Of a stretch of 64,000 bases of DNA, positions 56,376 through 64,000 are shown piece after piece. Below the pieces are notes generated by a model. It ran no database searches. It saw only the letters and a list, made by a program, of their open reading frames with translations, and had not been told where the DNA came from. The DNA comes from Fennellomyces sp. T-0311 (taxonomy: Eukaryota > Mucoromycota > Mucoromycetes > Mucorales > Lichtheimiaceae): NCBI GenBank assembly GCA_025266875.1, contig JALLLT010000014.1:372001-436000 (forward strand), written 5' to 3'. The stretch's first letter is position 1, and each line of letters begins with the position of its first letter. A program made the translations under genes and the position numbers.

Positions 56376-57633
56376 ATGTCCCCCGTTGCTTCTTCGACAG
56401 ACGAGCAGAATATGGCGCGGCTCTCGTCATCCAGTGCCACTGTTGGAGTGTCGAAAAAATCTCCGTCTGGTCGTCTTACTAGTCCCACTGCATATGTGTT
56501 CGTGCCGAGCTGGATGTCCAACAGTAAGGAATCGCATACACCGTCGAATTTAGCATTTTCATCATTTTCAAGTACGTTGTCGCGCAGCCAGCGAGTGAGA
56601 GTTCTGACCCATTGTTTTTCCATCTTGCAGACAGCCCCAGCAGCATGTCGTCGCACCGCGCAGCGTCAGGTGGGTTCTTTGAACATCGCATTGTCGTGGC
56701 CTTACCCTTATCCTAGTAGCTAAGCATCGCAATCCAGCACCCCGCTCATCCAACTCGTCGCCCTATCCCGGCCGTCCCTCGCATAAACTCCAGCCCAAAA
56801 ACGACCGATCCAAACAGCCCTCCTTTGCGGAGAGCGAGTTCCCGACGCTCGTTGAAGACGCGCCCGACAAACGCCATGACGGACGCTCAGCCTGGAGCGA
56901 TCCAAACGCCATCCGAACAAAGGTGCTGTGTCCGCCTTCGTCCAATGATGAGAACAGCGCCGACCTTCCCATGTCACCGTACGATGTCGAGTTGGAACGT
57001 GTCAAGGCGCTGGTTCCCAAGCGGCTTCAACCACCGGCAAAGCGACTTTCGCATCATCATCACAGTCCGTCATCACCGCTCATAAGCCCTACACCGTCAC
57101 GCTCGTTATCATCATCACAGCGTATGCGTTCCGCCAAGCCGACAGTGAGAACGACCAGCAGCGGTGCCAGTAGCAACAGCAGCTTGCGGACATCCCCGTT
57201 GACAAAACAGCCCCTTCAAATGCCGTCCAGAGAAGCTGCAGTCGTCAAGTTGCCAATGTCATCCAAGCCGAAACGTGCATCGTCGGGCAGCAGTGTCAGC
57301 AGCAGTCATAGCCAGCTCAGTGCATGTGATCTGAAGCTCGAGGCGCCACCGAGGATATGCGAGCTTACCGACGACACGACGACCACGAGCAGTTCGTCGT
57401 TGCTCGAGTCACCGCGTACACTGATGGAAGAGGACATGATGGAAGCGCCCGACCCACGGGTGATGGATATGCAGTGCGTGGATGATCATGAGAAAGAGCA
57501 CTTTGTGTCTTGGATTCGTACGTGGGCCAGTCGTCCGGCAGTGAAGGCCGCCATGGAGGCGTCTGTGATAAATCCACGGTTCTTTGGTGGATGCGGTGAA
57601 TACTCGTACTTTGGGCGCTTGGGGTGCGAGTAA
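56376..57633 (+). CDS. Ser-rich, mostly disordered protein of unknown function
   Basis: Exons 56376-56571, 56631-56669, 56717-57633; 383 residues. No domain is recognised. Most of the protein is low-complexity Ser, Pro and Thr. Two segments look conserved and folded: FAESEFPTLVEDAPDK near residue 105, with a following GRSAWSDPNAIRTKVL, and the C-terminal 55 residues (EKEHFVSWIRTWASRPAVKA, then a Gly/Tyr-rich end). A protein-protein adaptor is possible but unproven. The middle exon is only 39 nt; frame fits at both junctions. It is convergent with the coiled-coil gene (238 bp between stops). Confidence 0.72.
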
Positions 57634-57871
57634 ATATAGCCGCCATTCCATCATTACCATCTTTAATCGTTCCTATCCCCTTCCAGCATCCTTCCCGTAA
57701 TATCTACCAGTTCTTATCGCAGCTTAGTTTTTGATTCTTTTCCCCGCCCCTGTGATCCGTGTCAGTCACAGGGTTCTATATATCACAGTTTATCACGCTA
57801 TTAGTAGTATTAAAAAGTGCTTTCCCTCTTTTTCTTTATTTTGGTCATGATTAAGGCAAGCTATATATAGA

Positions 57872-60260
57872 CTACTTTTTAATAAAGTCGCGGTACTTGA
57901 GCTTCATCTTGCTCATTTGCGAGTCCACCTGGTCAAGCCGCGCTTCAAGCTCTTCCTTGCGACGACGCGTGAGTGCGTTGACACCGCTGATGGGAATCTT
58001 GCTATATTCCGCTTGAAGCTTTACATAAAAAAAAGAAAGATAAAGATTAAAATCAATTCTTCAAATAGGGTATAATAAAAAGGCTACTGGGTATTAGGAG
58101 AAGAGGACTAGAAGAATTAAGCATACAACAAGAATGTAAAATCCACGTACGAGTTCCTTTTCCCGAAGGAGTTCTCTTAAGTGCATATCTAATTCAGCGA
58201 CTGACTTGATTTCGGCTGCTGTTTCTTTTTTGTTGTTCTCTGTTTTCGTCTCTTGTTGATTAGGCTTTGCTTCTGATCGTTGCTCTTGCACAAGCATTTC
58301 AACAGAACTACGTACAAAAATAGGTTAGAAGGCGCTCCCTTTCCTTATCAAGGAATCCATATATCTTACCTGGATTTATTTGTTGTGCTGTATTTTGAAG
58401 CAATGTCACCATAGAGGGACATATCTTCGTTGAAAATCCCCATGCGCAAGAACTGCTCCATCGTTGCTTTGAGCACACGTACTTGGTCTTGAGAATGACG
58501 TAGCTGAGCTTGCAGCTTTTCGTTTGTCAAGCTCTCGCATGATTTTGCCTGTTCAAGGCTGGACTTTTGATCATTCAAAGTTCTTTCGAGCTCATTCTTT
58601 GAGCTTTCTAACTCGCTCTTCGACTTTTCCAGCTCGTTCACTGATCGCTCTAATTCGATCTTTGATTCTTCGAGCTCGCTCTTTTCAGTCATGAGTTGTC
58701 TATGGATACTGTTAGCATTTGATCCATACCAACGGTTTTCTGTGTTTGCTTACTTGATTTGTTTGGTGGCTTCATTTAGTTTATCTGTCACAGACAATAA
58801 ATCGTCTTGGAACCGTCCTTTGGATATCTGCATGAAAAATAATTGGGAATCTAAACGTTATAGGAAAAGAACGCACCTACCTTTTCGTCCTCAAATTGCT
58901 TTAGTAACGATTGCTTCTCGTTCGTAAGGTCATCAACGGACTGGCTCAAAAATGCAATGTCCTTGTTGCAGGCTAGTTTATGTAGTTTTGGTTAGCATCA
59001 AGTTAATCACTTGTTTACTAAATATCAATTACCTTCTTTCTGACGCTGCAATGCTTTAACCACAGCCCTTTCTTTATCCAATTTGTTGCGCCAATACGCT
59101 TCGGAGCGTTTTGGATTATGATCAGAGTCGGACGACAGATCCGTACTTTCACCATCATCCTCCTTGTTTACAGCATCTTCATCACTACTGCGGGACCAAC
59201 TCAGCTCCTCAGTAGACGAGGACATTTCTTCCTCTGGCTTGGTATTATTCGGCGCAGCTGCTGCTGGCGGTAAGCCACGTGCGCGTGATGGACGGGTGGC
59301 CGTACGTGGGGAAGATGGAGATAAATTCTGAACAGTATTCGATCTTGCCAAACGCGGGCTGGTAGGGGTTGGGGGAGGCGACTGTTGCAAAGTGATATTC
59401 TTCGGACTCCACTCTTCAGCATCATCCTGGGAGCGACGAGATCGTAAGCTTGCAAACGAGGCTGCAGGGCGAAGAGTACGAGTACGGCGGAGATCATCTT
59501 GTGCATTAGCGGGCTTGTTGCTGTTGTCCGTGGGCAGACTGCTTCGTTTCTTCGTAAGGATAGGATGTTGGGCCGGATCCACAACTTCTTCAGGTGCATT
59601 GGGTTTGCTGCACATGGGCGGAGAAGTGGGTCGCAATCTTTCTCCTGATGCTCGACTTTTCATGTCCCTCACACTCGCATGTCGAGTCAACCCAGGACCT
59701 TCCCGACTGCGTAAGAATGCCGCACGCGTATCCTGTGCAGATGATGCACCGACTGTATGTGACATGGTACGTGGTCGCGGTGTTCCAGCCTGTCGTGTCA
59801 TGTTGTTGGTCTTTGATGAGGGGTTGCTGGATAAAGCATGCAGGTTCTGCACACTCATCGCCGTAGGCATCGTAGGCGCTTTGGCTGGTGCTACCTTACC
59901 ATTATTTCCTTGTCGCCGATTTGAAAGAAGCACACTATAAGAATAACTTGTCAATGTTTTTGCTTTGCTAATAAACACCGTGTCACTTTACCTTAGTCGT
60001 TTGCTCCTAGGCTTTGGAGATTCTTCATCGCATAGACTCGCCGTATCCACAGAGAAGGCCGATTCTAAGGGTGCCTCTTTTTTTTTAGTAAAACAGAATA
60101 GTATTCTGAGAACAGATATCTAACCTGCAGGACTTGGTGGTCGTTGCAATGGCTGGTCAGTACTATTCGTGTTGGTCTTGCCGAGTGCAAGCTTTTTTAA
60201 ATGCCAAAATTTTTGACCAGCAGAAGAAGTCCTATCCTTGGACTTGACAGTGGATGCCAT
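57872..60260 (-). CDS. Coiled-coil protein with enkurin-like C-terminal domain
   Basis: Exons 60260-60125, 60076-59992, 59934-59033, 58972-58881, 58827-58754, 58699-58370, 58307-58151, 58018-57872 (minus); 640 residues. The first 300 residues are basic, Ser/Pro/Arg-rich and disordered. A coiled coil runs from about residue 345 to 510, with a repeating ELEESKIELERSVNELEKSK pattern. The last 65 residues (LDMHLRELLREKELLQAEYS, then RRRKEELEARLDQVDSQM) resemble the end of the enkurin domain, which in animals binds TRPC channels and calmodulin and occurs in axonemes. The domain call is by pattern only; a generic coiled coil is the alternative. Two introns use AAG acceptors. The ATG at 60260 is the second in its frame; a Met 21 residues upstream (60323) is possible. 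Confidence 0.8.
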
Positions 60261-63094
60261 AGAAAAAAATGAATGTAAAGAGATGGAGTAGTTTTGCCCT
60301 TTCAAAAAAAGGGGAGCATTCAAAAAATCGGTTTGAATTTATATACAGATCCTAAGAGAAAAAATAAATAGGGGAAGGAGTTGGCTGGTGCCAGAAACTT
60401 TGTTCAGGGTGGAAAGGAGATTTTTGTGTCTACATGATGAATAAAGAGAGCAAGTTATGTGTGTGCGCACGATCGCATGGTTGATTGCTTTTTTCTACGA
60501 TACTTTACCGCCTCTAAAAGCCATAATCTCCCTATATCAAAACAGTTCCAACTTGCTCCCCGATTTTCGGGAGAATATATCGAAAAGCTTGTTTTCTATT
60601 AGTCGATTTTTCAAAAAAAAAAAGGCCATCATTTTTCTTTGTGTCGTCAAAAAAGAATATTTATGTGTGCACAGATGCTGCTAACTGTGCAGCATCGAAA
60701 ACGTATGACCTAGTCTAAACTATTTTCTATTTACTTTCTTCCCATAAGAACGGAGCAACTTCATTCGCTCAGTAACGATATGCAGGGCTTCTTCCATCGG
60801 GAATCCTATCTTTTCTCCCTCCTTTTGTCTTTTTTTTTGCCCCAAGCGAACGATACACAGCAAAAAAAAGTGTTCTAGTGTATGTGAAAAAGCTGAGTTA
60901 TAGGGGTCGGGAGTATGCCACATTATGGAGTGAGTGTAAATGTAAACTTTCTCTACCATGGGGATGACTGAAAAAAAAGTGTTGTCTGGTTGGCTCGATC
61001 GCCCACCATATCTCATTCAATATGTCATCTATTCCATGGTACTTGCCATTGGATCATGGCTAAACCCCCGTTCCGGGTGGCAAAAAACATCAAGTCAATT
61101 GAATCTTACAGTCTTTCCACTCACCATTCGAAAAAAAAGTTCCAATTTCCTGGTTCATGGCCAAGACTTGCGTAGTATTCTCCTTAATACGCATAGAGCG
61201 TTGCTTATCAGTTTACTATCTTGTTTCGCGATTGTGGCAAGTACACTTTGCATTGCCAATTGCATATAAGAAACAAAAATATGATCATCCTGTCATGCAA
61301 ACACGCACACATAATTGTACTACTGTAACCATTGATGCATCTCGAGATGACAGTTTTTTTTTATAAAAAAAAAGTGCTACGCCGATCTACGTTTTGTGAT
61401 ACTGCAGGGATGCTAACATGTCGATACTATTATCTATATATCGATAGTCGTCTTCCGTCTAAAAATTCAATCCAACGATAGTGCAGTTAGCATTATGTTG
61501 TTTTTTAGCACTTGCAGCTTGCTTGTTGAGACTTGACTACTATCTCTGGCTTTGTCCGTCTCACTCTTTTTTTTTAGTAATTGAATCCCCCTTGTATCTT
61601 TTCTTCCCTCCTCGTGTCTTGTTCCAACAACACATGGGCGCAAGTGCTACCCCACATCACAGATAATGCCCCTAAAATAAGCATATCACAACATACTCTC
61701 AAAAATAGTTCCACTGATTTTTCTTTTAATAATATACGTGCTTTTATGTTTGTGCGTTCCTCTAATACTGAGTAACAAGGAATCATTTATGACAAACAAA
61801 AGTTAAACATCTAAGAAGACTAACGCAAATGAAGAAAAAAAATATCTTGTTCAGCCACTTTAGCATATGACACGCTTCCGGGTATAACTACACGAAACTT
61901 GGCGTAAAGTTTAAAACGAGTTCCAACGATACAGCTGTTGCTGTCGATCAGCCCCGCGACAACTGGCTTGGTTCTATTCCACTTTCGACAATTTGATCGT
62001 CTTGCTGTGTGATCCTAACGACAATGCATCTGTTGCATAATGTAAACCGAAAATCTCAACAGCAAGTATGTGGTACTGTATAATAAAACTTCAGTTAAAT
62101 AGGCGCAGTATATTATTAAAACTCAAAGAATAACATAAAGGAATGTAATGCCACTTTATTGAAAGTAAGGATTATTCATTTTTAAAGACGGGGGTGAAGT
62201 ATTTAGCGCATCTTAAATATTAGTGCTTCAAAACCCTATTTGCAATTATTCTGAAGAAAAGCTATTTCCGCAATGAGAAACGATATCAAAGAAGGTATGC
62301 TGCAGCTAATAAGACGATTAAATTGTTCGTATATGTATCTTTTGCAGTATTGCAGTACTTCTCAAAAGTGACCACGTTGGCAAATGCTTAAGAAAAAGGG
62401 GATGTGTGCTCTGGAAAACGCGGGGCGAGATGCAAGAGTACCTGCCGGCTGCAAAAAGAAAGCTGTAGATGCGAGGAAAAAACCCAAGCGGTTTGTTCTA
62501 AGGCGGGATCCATACCAAAAGTTTACGACAACGATGCAGAGTATCCGACCGAAAAAGTGATCGACTTCTCTCGAAAATGACTAAAATGGGAAAATAGTTG
62601 TGAAACACCGATCCATCGGTATCTCATACTTGATTGACGGCCCATCGCTTTACCAATTAGAATTCTGGCTTGGGCAGGTTCGGGTATTACGAATATTATT
62701 CAAAAGCGTGCGCATTTTAATGATTTGACGATGATGACGGTATGGAGTGCAGAATGAAATAGAGTGATTATTATCTTCATGGCCATTCATTGTACATTCC
62801 CAAAGAATTCGTGCGAGAATACAATGTATATGGACTCGGTGCGCTTGGTCTCAGAACATACAGCCCCACATAAGATTACACAACAATTTCATGGGGCATA
62901 GGTCGTTAAACGCACTTGCACCGCCGCAATTCCTTTAAGACAGATACTCTTCCAGATTCCACTATGATGGGTTGCCATAATAGTACCGTTTTACCCGATC
63001 CCAACATTTTTTCCCATCCCACGCATCCAAAGAATATGAAAAAATGTACAGCAGGTTTTTTTTATTAATAGAACATGAAGGTATAGTTGGAATT
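60261..63094. other. 2.8-kb interval without recognised genes
   Basis: AT-rich sequence with many A-runs, followed by sequence without long ORFs. ORFs of 60-103 codons (60457, 60720 minus, 60958, 61481) lack domains and splice partners. Nothing else is seen. Confidence 0.5.
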
Positions 63095-63686
63095 TTAGTC
63101 CTTCTTGCGCTGCAAGAAAAAGTAGAAGATGCCGTTGTCCTCGGAACCCTTGATATCAGAAGCACCCATAACCAAGTCATCGGTAACATAGCGGATGTGA
63201 TCGAAAGTGGGGATAGTGTCGTAAACCATAGCAGTGGACAAGACGCCGCGGAAAACGACTTGACGAAGCTATACCACAAAGCCGGTTGAGTATAAACAAT
63301 AACACAAATGCACCTATTTTTCCTTGCATACCTGTGCACGGCCGAGAGGTTCATACCAGACATGCTCACCAGCATCGTTCAGTACAACAACGGGCTCAAC
63401 ATCGCGCTCCGAGTTAAAGTTGATACCGACCCAGCGGATCTCCTTCAAGCCAGGGATTTCGGCATGGCCATCTTCCAAGAAACCACCATCCCACTTGCCC
63501 AACAAGAAGCTAGGCTCAATGGGCTTGAGCTGGTTGAAAATCTCTTCTTCGACCTTGATATCGACGGGTGCGTCCTTGTTAGCGACCAATTGAACGAACT
63601 TTTCTTCACTATAATTGTATGATCCCGGTCAATTAGACGCTAACCCATTTACAACAGCCTTTTGTTTATACTTACGGTGTGGACAT
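63095..63686 (-). CDS. GXWXG and DUF4334 domain protein
   Basis: Exons 63686-63676, 63608-63332, 63268-63095 (minus); 153 residues. The GXWXG domain is visible as LLGKWDGGFLEDGH at about residues 35-48, followed by LKEIRWVGINF. The DUF4334 domain follows: VFRGVLSTAMVYDTIPTFDH, then YVTDDLVMGASDIKG. These two domains occur together in small bacterial and fungal proteins of unknown function, possibly lipocalin-like binders. The first exon codes only four residues (MSTP) and is set by a TATA box 63 bp upstream and a perfect GTAAGT donor. Length matches the family. No signal peptide. Confidence 0.88.
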
Positions 63687-64000
63687 TTTTGGTTTTTGTG
63701 AAAGAGAAATTGTGAAATATTGACTTGTTCGTTATCTTTTTGAGAACTCTTTTATATAGAGCGGCATTAACTTTTGAGAATAAATTAGCTTCCGGCGCTT
63801 CTGTTGTCCCTCCGACAGACCATTATGATTCCACCCACGGTCTCACAAACGTCTACTATCTTTTTTTGGAAGCCGACCCGTATTTTTGCTCACGCAACAG
63901 TGGCACAGACTAAGGCTCGGCCCGCTTTTGCATAATTCGCTCGAGTTTCACACAACCGTAGTGCATTAGTTGTATAACCTTTATTCCCCCAACGCCTTAT
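63687..64000. other. Promoter region at the window end
   Basis: It contains the TATA box of the DUF4334 gene and otherwise nothing recognised. The 62-codon plus-strand ORF across 63725-63913 overlaps the TATA box and is not credible. Confidence 0.5.
63749..63758 (-). promoter_or_regulatory. TATA box of the DUF4334 gene
   Basis: On the minus strand it reads TATATAAAAG, 63 bp before the ATG at 63686. It is the same ten bases as the M20 gene's TATA box at a similar spacing. Confidence 0.7.

Noticed and set aside
63725..63913. 62-codon plus-strand ORF at the window end
   Set aside because: It overlaps the TATA box of the minus-strand DUF4334 gene and has no domain.
1..64000. Bacterial-style features (operons, CRISPR, insertion sequences, att sites)
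   Set aside because: The window is intron-rich eukaryotic DNA; no direct-repeat arrays, transposase motifs or Shine-Dalgarno patterns were seen.

Overview
The window is nuclear DNA from an early-diverging filamentous fungus, most likely Mucoromycota (Mucorales-like). About 88 short spliceosomal introns (mostly 40-70 nt, GT-AG) had to be modelled to restore the reading frames. Several genes encode fungal proteins: a Skt5/Chs4-type chitin synthase activator, Pam17, Coa1, Aim18 and Pom33. One gene encodes an inositol-trisphosphate receptor, a channel Dikarya lack. The lineage is an inference; family names come from motif recognition, not from database searches.

Layout. 1-7.5 kb: the C-terminal 2,072 residues, in 24 exons, of an IP3 receptor Ca2+ channel; its N-terminal ligand-binding part lies before base 1. 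7.8-11.6 kb: a Sel1-repeat Skt5-like protein ending in a CaaX box, convergent with an NCD1/SAM-like protein. 11.6-15.7 kb: gene-poor, with one orphan ORF between 14-bp direct repeats. 15.7-26.2 kb: compact housekeeping block with PAM17, an acyl-protein thioesterase, a PY-motif membrane protein, COA1, AIM18-like, proteasome beta PSMB2/Pre1, an MTRFR-like GGQ factor, NDUFA2 and cytosolic methionyl-tRNA synthetase. Five of these are mitochondrial proteins within 7.3 kb. 26.2-37.2 kb: a four-finger C2H2 transcription factor isolated in 11 kb of otherwise empty sequence. 37.2-41.2 kb: a Pom33/TMEM33-type membrane protein, a Gfd2-like DEDD exonuclease and an M20 amidohydrolase. 41.2-45.7 kb: gene-poor, with hairpins. 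45.7-51.0 kb: a small unknown protein and a 1,426-residue ankyrin plus coiled-coil protein. 52.3-55.2 kb: a cytochrome P450 followed by a 64-residue secreted cysteine-knot-like protein, both behind TATA boxes. 56.4-60.3 kb: a Ser-rich unknown protein and a coiled-coil protein with an enkurin-like tail. 63.1-63.7 kb: a GXWXG/DUF4334 protein.

How the genes relate. The housekeeping block shares promoters (COA1/AIM18; MTRFR/NDUFA2) and has convergent ends only 22-38 bp apart, so transcript ends probably overlap. PAM17, COA1, AIM18, the MTRFR-like protein and NDUFA2 serve mitochondrial import, cytochrome oxidase assembly, the inner membrane, ribosome rescue and complex I. The accessory-looking items (P450, secreted knottin-like peptide, DUF4334 protein, M20 amidohydrolase) mostly have clear TATA boxes 57-75 bp or so upstream of the start or leader, as expected for regulated genes. 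The most notable items are the intact fungal IP3 receptor pore, the unusual splicing (about ten AAG acceptors, a frame-neutral GC-AG intron, introns down to 30-39 nt), the knottin-like secreted peptide and the enkurin-like protein.
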